The translations under genes and the position numbers were made by a program. The notes under the pieces were generated by a model. The model saw nothing but the letters and a program-made list of their open reading frames with translations, had not been told where the DNA came from and made no database searches. A stretch of DNA of 64,000 nt, taken from an uncultured Clostridia bacterium. Its GTDB lineage: Bacteria > Bacillota > Clostridia > Christensenellales > Borkfalkiaceae. Below are positions 32,999 to 43,003 of this stretch, piece after piece. The stretch spans positions 19,307 through 83,306 of the forward strand of contig CALVXB010000010.1 in assembly GCA_944368775.1 (NCBI GenBank). The letters are read 5' to 3'. How positions within the stretch are numbered: position 1 is the first letter of the stretch; every line of letters starts with the position of its first letter.

Positions 32999-35900
32999 AT
33001 GAAGGCAACCAGTTTCAAGCGTATCGGCAAAAAGATCGGCGCAAAGTTACTTATGATCGTGCTTTGCGTTGCGATGCTCGTTTCGTCGGTATCGGCCTTT
33101 GCGATGCCGAAGATCGCAAAGGAAGAAAAGATGGGCTATGGCGATGACGGCATGGGCCATTACTATTCGGCGTTCTCCAGCAATGAAGAACTGAAGGAAG
33201 CGACCAAAGAAAAAAATATTGAGATCGCCAGCGAGGGCACGATCCTGCTCAAGAATGGCGGCGGCGTAGACGGCACGGAGGACAAGCTCCCGTATACCGA
33301 TATGAAGAATATCAGTATCTTCGGTATCAACTCCGACGCGTTCGGCTACGGCGGCACGGGTTCCGGTTCCGGTCAGCTCGAAAAAGGCGCAGATATCTAC
33401 ACCTCTTTCGAAGCGGAAGGCCTGAACATCAACCCGAAGCTGAAAGCTCTCTATCAGAGATATTCGGGCGGCTCCCTCAGCGCGGAAGCGAAGTGGACGA
33501 CCCCTACATACGAAGACAAGGAGCTTTCCCTCGACTATTACACCCCCGCGATCGAAGCGACCTATGACCGCTACAGCGACGCGGCGTTCGTCGTCATCGG
33601 CCGTCTCGGCGGCGAAGGCGCTGACCTTGCGGTCGAGAACATCCAAAATCACGTCCGCCCGACGGGTGAAAACGGCGCGCTGGAAAAAGCTCCGCAGGAT
33701 CATTACCTCGAGCTGACCTACAGAGAAGAACAGCTCATCGATTACGTTGCCGATAATTTTGAGAAGGTCGTCGTCCTCCTCAACTCCGGTAACATCATCG
33801 AGTTCGGCGAGCTGGAAGAGAACCCCGAAGTCGATGCGATCGTTCACATCGGCCAGACGGGCGACTACGGCTTCCGCGGCTGCCTGCAGGTCCTCAAGGG
33901 CGATGTCAACCCCTCCGGCAGAACGGTGGACATCTACACGAGCGACTTCATGGTCGACCCCGTGATGCAGAACTTCGGCAACGGCGCACAGTACGATGAC
34001 AACTACAACAACACCCAGAACACGATGCTCATGCGCGGCAAAGACAGCGCAGGCCGTGCGACCATCGAGTATGAAGAGGGCATCTACCTCGGCTACAAGT
34101 ACTATGAGACCATGTACGCCGAGATCGCGGCGGGCAACGTCGATCTGTCGAGCAAAGAGGCGAAGGCAGTCCTCGAGACCGCCGACCTCAACGGCGAGGA
34201 AGGGAAAGACGGCTACTCCCCGTACACCGGCGCGGACGACTGGTATGACAGAAACGTCGTCTATCCGTTCGGCTACGGCCTGTCCTACACCACCTTCGAG
34301 TGGAGCGCCTTCTCCGTCGAGATGGAAGGCACGCTCGCTGCGGACACGCAGTTCACGGCTACCGTCACCGTCAAGAACACGGGCGACGTCGCCGGTAAGG
34401 ACGTCGTGGAATTCTACGTCGAGGCTCCTTACACCAAGGGCGGCATCGAAAAGTCCAAGGTCAGCCTGCTGAACTTTGAAAAGACCAAACTCCTCCAGCC
34501 GGGCGAAAAGGTCACCATCAAGACCACCTGGGACGCGTACGACATGGCGTCTTGGGACTGGAAGGATGCGAACGGCAACGACAACACCGGCTATGAGCTG
34601 GATGCGGGCGACTACGTCTTCTACGCTGCGAAGAACTCGCACGACTGGGCGAAGGACGCTCTGAGCGACACGATCACCCTGTCCGCTCTGCAGATCAAGA
34701 ATTCGCCGCACACCGGCGTCGCGATGGACAACGTGTTCACCGACCCCGACGACGACGAGGCTATCTACAACTACTCCACGATCAGCCCGACGATGACCAT
34801 CATGTCCCGTGCGAACTTCATCGGCACCTATCCCGAATCCCCGACGGCGGACGAGCGCGACCTGACGAAGAACGCCGAAGCGACCAACCCGATGCTGAAT
34901 GGCATCGAGAACGGCGACGACTTCAAGATCACCAAGAAAGAGATCGACGACAAGCTCAAATGGGGCTATGTCTTCGGTACGGATGACGACTCGCACGAGC
35001 TGTGGGCGACCGAGCTCGGCGAAGATTGGGCTCTCCCCGCAGACTGGACGCAGGCCAAAGATGATTCGGCAGCCGTCGAGATCCGTCTGCCCGAGATGAT
35101 GAACTATGACCCGTATGACGAAGAGACGATCGTCAAGAGCGACAACGACGCGATCGACGGCCTGACCGCAGCCGCGGCATGGACGAAGTTCATGAACCAG
35201 CTCACCTATGAAGAGATGAAGGAGATCATCTCCATCGGCTTCTTCAAGACGGTCGGCAACGATCGTATCGGTAAGGAAGAGGCGGTCGACGCCGACGGCC
35301 CTTGCACGATCGGCGGCCAGACGAAGGACGGTTACATCTCCGCCCGTGGTTCTTCGGGTACCCGTTACTGGTGCTCCGCACAGATGGTCACGGCGACCTG
35401 GAACAAGGAACTCGCACACGAGCAGGGCATCCTGATCGGTGAAGAGGGTATGTGGAACGGCTACAACGGCTGGTACGCACCTTCGATGAACACCCACCGC
35501 AGCCCGTTCTCCGGCCGTAACTTCGAGTATTACAGCCAGGACGGCGTGCTCGCGGGCCGCATCACCGCAGAGGTCCTCTCCGCGACCGGCTCCAGGGGCG
35601 TTTACTCCTACATCAAGCATTACTTCCTCAATGACCAGGAGCAGAACCGTAACAACGTTACGACCTGGGCAGACGAGCAGACGATGCGTGAGATCTACAT
35701 GAAGCCTTTCGAGTACGCAGTGGTCTCGGGCGGCTCCTGCGGCGTCATGACCGGCTTCAACTGCCTCGGCGTCGTGAACAACATCGAAAACTATCCCGGC
35801 ATGACCCAGGTCCTCCGCGAGGAGTGGGGCTTTGACGGCAACGTCGTCACCGACTACCAGGTCGGCACCGTCGGCGATGCAAAAGACAACCTCGAAGTCA

Positions 35901-37186
35901 TGCACTATGCAGGCACGAACATCCGTCTCGGCGACATCAACGCGGAATCCCGTGGTTCCGGTACGTGGGATCCCGAGCTGCGCGGCGGCAAGGGCGGCGT
36001 CGTTGTTCCCGAGGGCGGCACCGACTTCGGCGACGGCTACACCGACCGTATGTACTACTATGTCCGCACCCGCGCGATGGAACTGCTGTACACGCACGTC
36101 CGTTCCAACGCGAATGACAACGGCGCAGACTTCCAGAAGAACTTCGTCGGCAGCACGATCGAAGTCCCCGCAGGCGTCCGTAACTTCAGCGTTCCGATCC
36201 CTGTCGGCTTCGCCGAGGATGCAGACGTGACGTACCAGGTCGGCTCCAACAACCTGCCCGCAGGCGTCACCTTCAATGCAAACAACATGGCGGTCGACGT
36301 CGACAATGCGGAAGTCGGCACCCGCGGCACGATCGGCATCAAGGCGTACTACAACGGCTGGGCCAACAAGGAAGTTGACTTCACCGTGAACGTCGTTGCC
36401 CCCGTCGCGTTCGACGGCGCAACGCAGCTCACCCCCGGCACCGCGTATGAAGCGACCGTTTCTCAGGACTTCTGGGAAGCGAACCCGAACCTCGGTTCGC
36501 AGGAGGCCGGTATCAAGTCCGTCGCGCTGAAGGCGGAAGGCCTGCCCGCAGGTCTGACCTTCGACGCCGCGACCGGCAAGATCTCCGGTACGCCTACGGC
36601 AGCCGGCGTCTATGACGTGAAGCTGTCCGTCGATGTCACCTCCCAGGTTGTAAACTGGTGGTGGGTCACGACGCGCACGGATACGTACACCAGCAACGTC
36701 ACGCTGAATGTCGGCGAACTCGTCACCATCACCGTGAACGGCGTCGAGCAGCAGGTCGAAAAGGGTAAGCCGATGGCTGAACCCGCAGCGCCCGAAGCTC
36801 CGCTCGGCCAGCAGTTCGCAGGCTGGTACGTCGGCGACGAGAAGTTCGACTTCTCCACCCCGATCAACGAGTCCATCGAGCTGACCGCGAAGTTCGAGCT
36901 GATCCCCGATGACATCCAGTTCCGCGTCGAAAACGGCATGATCCAGGCGAGCATCAACGGCGGCGAATGGGTCGACGTGATCGCCGTCGAAGACCTGACC
37001 GGCCCGCAGGGCCCGCAGGGCGAACAGGGCGAAAAGGGTCCGCAGGGCGAACCCGGTAAGGACGCTCCGGAACCCGAAGGCTGCGGCTCCACGATCGGCG
37101 CCGGCACGGCCGTGATGGTCAGCGCATTGCTCGGCCTCGCTTGCATCAGCATCTTCGTCGTGAAGGCTGCTGCCAAGAGAAGATAA
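32999..37186 (+). CDS. Secreted, wall-spanning GH3 glycosidase with swapped domains and modular C-terminus
   Basis: 1395 residues, ATG 32999 behind ACGGAGG. Signal peptide (cut near SAFA, residue 35). The GH3 C-terminal alpha/beta domain comes first (EGTILLKNGG, GYGGTGSGSGQLEKG; residues about 60-340), then a fibronectin-III-like domain (VYPFGYGLSYTTFEWSAF; about 420-560). The catalytic barrel is last (THRSPFSGRNFEYYSQDG, KHYFLNDQEQNRN, nucleophile Asp in VVTDYQVG near residue 952). It then has a putative-Ig repeat (GLTFDAATGKISGTPTAAGV), an InlB-like repeat (FAGWYVGDEKFDF), a collagen-like GPQ/GEQ/GEP stretch, and a C-terminal membrane anchor with RR tail. It probably cleaves beta-linked oligosaccharides outside the cell. 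Confidence 0.9.
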   Translation: MKATSFKRIGKKIGAKLLMIVLCVAMLVSSVSAFAMPKIAKEEKMGYGDDGMGHYYSAFSSNEELKEATKEKNIEIASEGTILLKNGGGVDGTEDKLPYTDMKNISIFGINSDAFGYGGTGSGSGQLEKGADIYTSFEAEGLNINPKLKALYQRYSGGSLSAEAKWTTPTYEDKELSLDYYTPAIEATYDRYSDAAFVVIGRLGGEGADLAVENIQNHVRPTGENGALEKAPQDHYLELTYREEQLIDYVADNFEKVVVLLNSGNIIEFGELEENPEVDAIVHIGQTGDYGFRGCLQVLKGDVNPSGRTVDIYTSDFMVDPVMQNFGNGAQYDDNYNNTQNTMLMRGKDSAGRATIEYEEGIYLGYKYYETMYAEIAAGNVDLSSKEAKAVLETADLNGEEGKDGYSPYTGADDWYDRNVVYPFGYGLSYTTFEWSAFSVEMEGTLAADTQFTATVTVKNTGDVAGKDVVEFYVEAPYTKGGIEKSKVSLLNFEKTKLLQPGEKVTIKTTWDAYDMASWDWKDANGNDNTGYELDAGDYVFYAAKNSHDWAKDALSDTITLSALQIKNSPHTGVAMDNVFTDPDDDEAIYNYSTISPTMTIMSRANFIGTYPESPTADERDLTKNAEATNPMLNGIENGDDFKITKKEIDDKLKWGYVFGTDDDSHELWATELGEDWALPADWTQAKDDSAAVEIRLPEMMNYDPYDEETIVKSDNDAIDGLTAAAAWTKFMNQLTYEEMKEIISIGFFKTVGNDRIGKEEAVDADGPCTIGGQTKDGYISARGSSGTRYWCSAQMVTATWNKELAHEQGILIGEEGMWNGYNGWYAPSMNTHRSPFSGRNFEYYSQDGVLAGRITAEVLSATGSRGVYSYIKHYFLNDQEQNRNNVTTWADEQTMREIYMKPFEYAVVSGGSCGVMTGFNCLGVVNNIENYPGMTQVLREEWGFDGNVVTDYQVGTVGDAKDNLEVMHYAGTNIRLGDINAESRGSGTWDPELRGGKGGVVVPEGGTDFGDGYTDRMYYYVRTRAMELLYTHVRSNANDNGADFQKNFVGSTIEVPAGVRNFSVPIPVGFAEDADVTYQVGSNNLPAGVTFNANNMAVDVDNAEVGTRGTIGIKAYYNGWANKEVDFTVNVVAPVAFDGATQLTPGTAYEATVSQDFWEANPNLGSQEAGIKSVALKAEGLPAGLTFDAATGKISGTPTAAGVYDVKLSVDVTSQVVNWWWVTTRTDTYTSNVTLNVGELVTITVNGVEQQVEKGKPMAEPAAPEAPLGQQFAGWYVGDEKFDFSTPINESIELTAKFELIPDDIQFRVENGMIQASINGGEWVDVIAVEDLTGPQGPQGEQGEKGPQGEPGKDAPEPEGCGSTIGAGTAVMVSALLGLACISIFVVKAAAKRR

Positions 37187-37481
37187 GAGCATCCGGATGA
37201 AACTGAAACACTTTTCGCTTCGGGCCGGCTGAAACCGGACGACGAAACTCCGTAGGTGTGGGGGAGGCTCTGCTTCCCCCACATATGGATTTCGCATTCC
37301 GCGGCGATCGCCGCAGAACGGAGCGATGCGTACCGCCCGCATTCGCGGGCAGACAAACTATGGGTAAGACGCTTCCCGTTTATGAACAGGGGGCGGAAGG
37401 TCCGGGCGCGCCCGGCGCGCGGCGGCTGCCGCGGCAGGGGCCCCGGTACACAATCATAGTAAACGGAGGAAATCGGAAAAC
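37187..37481 (+). other. Intercistronic region with hairpin
   Basis: No gene. A stable stem TGTGGGGGA / TCCCCCACA (37257-37284) has no T-run, which suggests an RNA-processing or stability element between the GH3 and lipoprotein genes. There is also a GC-rich inverted region at 37405-37445. Confidence 0.5.
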
Positions 37482-39149
37482 ATGAAAAAGCTGTTCAAAA
37501 AGCTGCATTTGCCGATCGTATTGATGCTGATCCTGTCGATCCTGCTGTCCGGCTGCGTCATGAGCCTGACGTGCATCAGCCACATCGACCGCGATCGCAA
37601 CGGCGAATGCGACAACTGCGGCATCGCGATGGAAGTCCCGCGGGAAGACATCGAAAAGATCGAGGTCACCACGCTTCCGACCAAGACGTACTACGGCCGC
37701 AATGAAACTTTGGATGTGACCGGCGGCAAGATCACCGTCACCTATAACGACGGCAAGCCGGATGAAGAGATCGACATGACGGCCGAGGGCGTCACCATCG
37801 TCGCGCCCGGCATGGGTGTCGACGGCAAAAAGAGCGTGCAGGTCAAATACGGCGGCTACAGCGCCACCTTCGTCATCGAAGTCGGCTCCGCACGCTACAC
37901 CGTCTCCTTCGACCTCGGGTATGAAGGCGGCGAGATGGAATCGCAGTTCGTCACGCAGAACACCCTGATGGAAGAGCCCGCCGCGCCCGAACGCGAAGGC
38001 TACAGCTTCCTCGGCTGGTTCACCGACGAGGCTTGCACGCAGCGCTTCGACTTTGCATTGACCCCCGTCACCGCAGACATGACCCTGTATGCGGGCTGGG
38101 CGCAGATCTATATGGTCACCTATGACGCCAATTACGACGGCGGCGCCGACAAGACGGCAGAATCCGTCAACGGCCGCGCCGACACGAGCATCCGCCCGGA
38201 CGACCGCGACGGCTGGCACTTCACCGGCTGGTATTCCGATCCCGAATGCACGCAGGCGTTTGACCCGAACACCATCCTGACCGGCGACATCACCCTGTAC
38301 GCGGGCTGGGTCTCCTCTTCGACGGAGATGATCACCGTCACCTTCGACCCGAACTACGAGGGCGCCGAAGCGACGACGCAGCAGGTGCCGAGCGGCAGCC
38401 CCGTCAACGCACCCGCAACGCCCGAGCGCGCGAACGTCACCGAAAAGGGCCATCAGGCTTCCGGCTTCACCTTCGGCGGCTGGTACACCGATCCCGCCTG
38501 CACGACGGCGTATGACTTCTCGGCGGCTGTGACCGAGGCCATGACGCTGTATGCGAAGTGGACGGGCGAATATGTCTTCGAAGCTGAGCACATCGACCTG
38601 AGCGGCCCCGACGGCAACGGCCTGCAGGGCATGGGCGCTTCCGGCGGTTCGGTCGGCCCGAACATGGTCGACTCGGTACCTCCCGATTATGACTACCTGA
38701 TCGCCAGCAACGGCTATTACCTGACCTATCTCTATAAGACGATGCTCGAGATCGAATTCGTCATCGAGTCCGACCGCGCCGTGTCCGACGCGACCATCGT
38801 CATCCGCGTCAGCGCCGAGACCGTGGGTTACGCGCTCAGCCCGAACAGGAACGACGGCACGACGGAGAACGGCACGCTGTATTCGATGTTCATGATCACG
38901 CTCAATGATTCGCCGATCGAATACCCGACCATCGAGATGGAGGGCGGCCGCCCGCAGTTCGAGGACTTCACGCTGACCGTGAACGCCACGCTGAAGGAAG
39001 GCACCAACGTCATCAAGATGATAGTCGCGAACGATCACGGCATGGGCGGCACCATGCAGGCGACCGCGCCGGTCCTTGACTGCATCAAGGTCACGACCTC
39101 GGCCGACCTGACCTGGAACCCGATCGTCAGCAACGAGAAAGGCCAGTAA
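37482..39149 (+). CDS. Cell-surface lipoprotein with Ig-like, InlB-like and CBM-like domains
   Basis: 555 residues. Lipobox LLSGC at residue about 27, then a small Cys-rich segment (DRNGECDNCG), a bacterial Ig-like domain (residues about 55-135, YYGRNETLDVTGGKITVTY), and three Listeria-Bacteroides (InlB-type) repeats (GYSFLGWFTDEACT, WHFTGWYSDPECT, FTFGGWYTDPACT). A C-terminal beta-rich module of about 190 residues resembles carbohydrate-binding modules (FEAEHIDLSG at start, DCIKVTT at end). It may hold glycan near the flanking GH3 enzymes, with which it is cotranscribed. Confidence 0.88.
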   Translation: MKKLFKKLHLPIVLMLILSILLSGCVMSLTCISHIDRDRNGECDNCGIAMEVPREDIEKIEVTTLPTKTYYGRNETLDVTGGKITVTYNDGKPDEEIDMTAEGVTIVAPGMGVDGKKSVQVKYGGYSATFVIEVGSARYTVSFDLGYEGGEMESQFVTQNTLMEEPAAPEREGYSFLGWFTDEACTQRFDFALTPVTADMTLYAGWAQIYMVTYDANYDGGADKTAESVNGRADTSIRPDDRDGWHFTGWYSDPECTQAFDPNTILTGDITLYAGWVSSSTEMITVTFDPNYEGAEATTQQVPSGSPVNAPATPERANVTEKGHQASGFTFGGWYTDPACTTAYDFSAAVTEAMTLYAKWTGEYVFEAEHIDLSGPDGNGLQGMGASGGSVGPNMVDSVPPDYDYLIASNGYYLTYLYKTMLEIEFVIESDRAVSDATIVIRVSAETVGYALSPNRNDGTTENGTLYSMFMITLNDSPIEYPTIEMEGGRPQFEDFTLTVNATLKEGTNVIKMIVANDHGMGGTMQATAPVLDCIKVTTSADLTWNPIVSNEKGQ

Positions 39150-39225
39150 TCGACGGTACGCGGACGCGCAGCCGTCCGCGCGGGCGGCTGCGTGATCCGA
39201 AAGTCAATACAAACAGGAGACAGAT

Positions 39226-42200
39226 ATGAAGTATATTAAAGCGATTTTTACACACGCGCGGACCCTCGTGTGGTTCATCGTGAGCGTTGTGCTGATTGCG
39301 ATCCTTATTACGGCTGCTGTGTTGTCCGAGACCGTTCTGTTCGAAGTGTTCCGAATGGCGCTCGGCAGCCGTAAGACCGAAACCTTCGGCGGCGGTCAGT
39401 TCTACGTGTCCGATTATGAGGATAAGGAAGATGCGCTGGAAAAGGCTAACGCCCTGAACGAGCGCATCAACGAGGAGGGCATCACCCTCCTGAAGAACGA
39501 GGGCAACGCCCTGCCGCTCGCGGAGGGCGCCAAGGTGTCCGTGTTCGGCAAGAACTCGGTCAACCTCGCCTACGGCGGCTCGGGTTCGGGCGCGTTCACC
39601 GTCACGGAGGACACCCCGACCCTGTACCAGAGCCTGAGAGACGCCGGGTTCGAGTACAACACCGTCATGTATGACTTCTACAAGAACAACGGCCAGTCCG
39701 GCGACGGCAGGCCCGCGTCCCCGACGATGGACAACGCCCGCGACACCATCCCCGGCTTCAAGACGGGCGAGACCCCTCTGGATCGCTATACCCAGGACGT
39801 CAAGGACAGCTACGCGGACTATAACGACGCGGCGCTCGTCGTGTTCACCCGTATCGGCGGCGAGTCCTTCGACCTCCCCCGTACGATGCAGAATTCGGAC
39901 GGCAGCCCGATCGACGGCGCGCTGGACGCGAACGACCATTACCTCGAGCTCGACAAGAACGAGCAGGATATGCTGGTCGAGGCGTGCAACAACTTCGATA
40001 AAGTCATCATCATCATCAACTCCTCCACCTCGATGGAGCTCGGCTTCCTCGACGGGGCGGACGACCACGACGAGACCCTCGTCGACGGCATGAACGGCAT
40101 CGCCGACAAGATCGATGCCTGCGTGTGGATCGGCGGCCCCGGGTACTCGGGCATCAACGCGCTCGGCAGAGTGCTCAACGGTTCGGTCAATCCTTCGGGC
40201 AAGACGGTCGACACCTATCGCCGTGACTTCACCCAGGATCCGACGTATCTCAACTTCTCCGACTACCTCGTTTCCCGCGGCAACCTGTATCGCGTTTCGG
40301 ACGGCAATCAGCCCTCCGTTGCCGAGCACTATGTCGACTACGAGGAAGGCATCTATGTCGGCTATCGCTACTACGAGACCCGCGGCTTCACCGACGGCGA
40401 AGAGTGGTATAACGACCAGGTCGTGTTCCCGTACGGCTACGGCCTCTCCTACACCACCTTCGATTGGGAAGTGACCGAAATGTCCTTTGAGGACGGCGCG
40501 GACCTTTCGTGGGATGCGGACGAGGACATGCAGTTCTCCGTCACCGTCAGCGTCACCAACACCGGCGACGTCGCCGGCAAGGATGTCGTGCAGGTCTACA
40601 TGACCGCTCCGTACACCGCGGGCGGCATCGAGAAGGCGCACGTCGCGCTCGTCGGCTTTGCCAAGACCGAGCTCATCGAGCCGGGCGACACCAAGGAAGT
40701 CACCGTCACCTTCAACGGCTACGATTTCGCCTCTTACGATTACAGCGACGCCAACGCCAACGGCTTCAAGGGCTACGAGCTGGATGCGGGCGAGTATGAA
40801 GTGAAGGTCATGCGCAACGCGCACGAGATGGAAGACTCCCGCACCTTCGAACTTTCCGAAGGCGTGCAGTATGCAAAAGACCCCGTCACCGACTACGAAG
40901 TCGTGAACCGCTATGACGACGTCAGTGAATCCGAATACGGCATGGAAAGCGTCCTTTCGCGCAGCGATTGGGAAGGCACCTGGCCGAAGAACGAAGTGCT
41001 CGCGGGCTCGGATACCGAGCGCACGATCACGAGCGACGTCATGAACAACGTGATCAAGAGCACGGCGACGAACAACCCGATCGTCAACGACCCCACCGTG
41101 CAGATGCCGACCGTCGCGGAAGTCAGCGCGCCGACGGGCACCATGCAGATCTATGACCTCGTCCAGATGAAGGAAGGCGTGGATCCGGATGCGGAAGAGA
41201 TCAGCGCGGAAGACTACCTGCGCGACGAGCTCGGCACGACCATCGTCGATTACGACGACGAGCGCTGGGATGCTTACCTCGACCTGTTGACGGCGAATGA
41301 AATGATGTCCTTCACGATGAACGGCGCATTCCAGACGCAGGCGCTCAACAGCATCGGCCTGATGTCCTCGCTCGAATCGGACGGCCCTGTCGGCTTCGTC
41401 TACTTCATGGCGCAGATCGAGAGCGAGAACCCCGTCTACCAGACCTGCTCGTACGCGAGCGAATGCGTGATCGCGGCGACGTGGAACACCGAGCTCGCCT
41501 ATCAGATGGGCCTCTCCATCGGCAACGAAGGCATCCTCGGCGACCAGCGCGGCCTCGGCCGTCCTTACTCCGGCTGGTATGCTCCGGCAGTCAACATCCA
41601 CCGCAGCCCGTTCGGCGGCCGTAACTTCGAGTATTACAGCGAAGACCCGCTCATGTCCGGCAAGCTCGCGGCGGAAGTCATCCAGGGCGCGCGCAGCAAG
41701 GGCGTCATCTGCTTCGTCAAGCACTTCGCGGTCAACGAACAGGAGACCAACCGCTCGGGCGTCTGCACCTGGCTGACCGAGCAGTCCCTGCGTGAGATCT
41801 ATCTCAAGCCGTTCGAAATGGCGGTCAAAGAGGGCGGCACGATGGGCATGATGAGCTCCTTCAACCGTATCGGTACGACCTGGACGGGCGGCGATTACAG
41901 GCTGCTCACCGAGATCCTCCGCAACGAGTGGGGCTTCCAGGGCATAGTCATCACCGACTTCAACACCGAGCCCTTCATGGATACCAAGCAGATGGCGTAC
42001 GCCGGCGGCGACCTCAACCTCGCCACCACGCCGCACGATTGGGAGCCGGAGACCGCGGCCGATTACACCGTCCTGCGCACCAGCGTCAAGAACATCCTCT
42101 ACGCGCTGACCCGTTCCAACGCGATGAACGGCCACGGCGAGGGCGCGTACTACCTCACCTACTACGCTTGGTGGGAAGTCGCACTCTTCTTCGGCGGCAT

Positions 42201-42312
42201 CGGTCTGATCGTCGTCCTGGCGGCTTGGGGCTTCTTCGTGATCTGGAGCGTCGTCAAACAAGTCAAGCGAGAAGAGGCTGTCGCTGCACAGACGGATAAG
42301 AAAAACGAGTAA
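39226..42312 (+). CDS. Membrane-anchored GH3 glycosidase with swapped domains (locus A)
   Basis: 1028 residues, ATG 39226 after CAGGAG. N-terminal membrane segment (residues about 14-36) and a C-terminal segment near 980-1005 followed by a charged tail, so both ends are anchored. Domain order: GH3 C-domain (EEGITLLKNEGNALPL), Fn3-like (FPYGYGLSYTTFDWE), then catalytic barrel (IHRSPFGGRNFEYYSEDP, KHFAVNEQETNRSG, nucleophile Asp in IVITDFNTEPF near residue 910). Close relative of the locus B enzyme. Acts at the outer membrane face; substrate unknown, beta-glucosidase-like motifs. Confidence 0.92.
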   Translation: MKYIKAIFTHARTLVWFIVSVVLIAILITAAVLSETVLFEVFRMALGSRKTETFGGGQFYVSDYEDKEDALEKANALNERINEEGITLLKNEGNALPLAEGAKVSVFGKNSVNLAYGGSGSGAFTVTEDTPTLYQSLRDAGFEYNTVMYDFYKNNGQSGDGRPASPTMDNARDTIPGFKTGETPLDRYTQDVKDSYADYNDAALVVFTRIGGESFDLPRTMQNSDGSPIDGALDANDHYLELDKNEQDMLVEACNNFDKVIIIINSSTSMELGFLDGADDHDETLVDGMNGIADKIDACVWIGGPGYSGINALGRVLNGSVNPSGKTVDTYRRDFTQDPTYLNFSDYLVSRGNLYRVSDGNQPSVAEHYVDYEEGIYVGYRYYETRGFTDGEEWYNDQVVFPYGYGLSYTTFDWEVTEMSFEDGADLSWDADEDMQFSVTVSVTNTGDVAGKDVVQVYMTAPYTAGGIEKAHVALVGFAKTELIEPGDTKEVTVTFNGYDFASYDYSDANANGFKGYELDAGEYEVKVMRNAHEMEDSRTFELSEGVQYAKDPVTDYEVVNRYDDVSESEYGMESVLSRSDWEGTWPKNEVLAGSDTERTITSDVMNNVIKSTATNNPIVNDPTVQMPTVAEVSAPTGTMQIYDLVQMKEGVDPDAEEISAEDYLRDELGTTIVDYDDERWDAYLDLLTANEMMSFTMNGAFQTQALNSIGLMSSLESDGPVGFVYFMAQIESENPVYQTCSYASECVIAATWNTELAYQMGLSIGNEGILGDQRGLGRPYSGWYAPAVNIHRSPFGGRNFEYYSEDPLMSGKLAAEVIQGARSKGVICFVKHFAVNEQETNRSGVCTWLTEQSLREIYLKPFEMAVKEGGTMGMMSSFNRIGTTWTGGDYRLLTEILRNEWGFQGIVITDFNTEPFMDTKQMAYAGGDLNLATTPHDWEPETAADYTVLRTSVKNILYALTRSNAMNGHGEGAYYLTYYAWWEVALFFGGIGLIVVLAAWGFFVIWSVVKQVKREEAVAAQTDKKNE

Positions 42313-42376
42313 CTGGTTCTCCGTTTAAGCCGTGCCGACCGGCCGTTCGCAGAATGACCGTTCGGGCATGGCAGGC

Positions 42377-42412
42377 ATACCGCCGCAGAATTTTTCTGCG
42401 GCGGTATTTTTA
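42377..42412 (+). terminator. Terminator of locus A GH3 genes
   Basis: ATACCGCCGCAGA / TCTGCGGCGGTAT around ATTTT, then TTTTA. Confidence 0.92.
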
Positions 42413-42626
42413 TGCCGCGCGCCGCGCCCCGCGCAAAATGGGGAAGCCCGCCCTGCCGCAAAGCAGCCCGCCGCGCGCCGCATACAAAAAAGATGCCCGC
42501 AGCTCGCCTGCGGCTCCGTATGGGAGCCCCGCAGCCTGTGGCCGCATCGCCGCTGGGGAGGCCTCGCAGCTCGCCTGCGGCAGTATCGGCATCCGGATCC
42601 CCCGCAGCGTGCGGGAACAGAAAACA

Positions 42627-42653
42627 AGCCCCGCGGTATGCCGCGGGGCTTTT
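42627..42653 (+). terminator. Hairpin, probable terminator
   Basis: AGCCCCGCGG / CCGCGGGGCT around TATG followed by TTT. No gene is evident just upstream; it may back up the previous terminator. Confidence 0.6.
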
Positions 42654-42664
42654 GCCGTAAAAAT

Positions 42665-42698
42665 TCCCCTTTCCTTATTATATAATAAGGAAAGGGGA
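42665..42698. repeat. Perfect 34-bp palindrome
   Basis: TCCCCTTTCCTTATTAT followed at once by its exact reverse complement, with no loop. AT-rich centre in GC-rich surroundings and not followed by T. Could be an operator, a recombination site or a remnant of a mobile element end. Confidence 0.85.
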
Positions 42699-42719
42699 TC
42701 TTATCCGAGGAGGAGGGTC

Positions 42720-42776
42720 ATGCAGAAGTTATGGGCGCGCATATGGGCGCTGCAAAGGGGGCGTAAGGGGAGGTGA
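42720..42776 (+). CDS. Possible 18-residue peptide
   Basis: ATG 42720 follows AGGAGGG two to three bases too close but clear. It encodes a basic, Trp-containing peptide (MQKLWARIWALQRGRKGR) and stops before the repeat array. It begins 22 bases after the palindrome. May be a leader peptide or chance. Confidence 0.3.
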   Translation: MQKLWARIWALQRGRKGR

Positions 42777-42825
42777 AGTGCAGATCAGGGGGTCCAAGCG
42801 GCGCTTCCGTGCGGCTGCACGGCCT

Positions 42826-43003
42826 CACAGCTCGCCGAGGATGCGCAGGGCGGGCTCACAGCTCGCCGAGGATGCGCAGGGCGGGCTCACAGCTCGCCGA
42901 GGATGCGCAGGGCGGGCTCACAGCTCGCCGAGGATGCGCAGGGGGGCTCACAGTTCGCCGAGGATGCGCAGGGGGGGCTCACAGTTCGCCGAGGATGCGC
43001 AGG
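42826..43003. repeat. 31-bp tandem array duplicating the ANTAR gene 3' end
   Basis: Six copies starting at 42826, 42857, 42888, 42919, 42949 and 42980. The copy at 42980 is the actual 3' end of the ANTAR gene (minus strand, ...LRILGEL stop). The other five lie downstream of its stop and each repeats those codons and the stop. Confidence 0.92.

Noticed and set aside
33047..37342. 1431-codon open frame antisense to the large GH3 gene
   Set aside because: It mirrors the GH3 gene codon by codon, has no plausible start site or known domain, and arises from high GC at third positions.
39127..42261. 1044-codon antisense frame over the second GH3
   Set aside because: Same shadow effect; the plus strand carries clear GH3 motifs and a ribosome-binding site.
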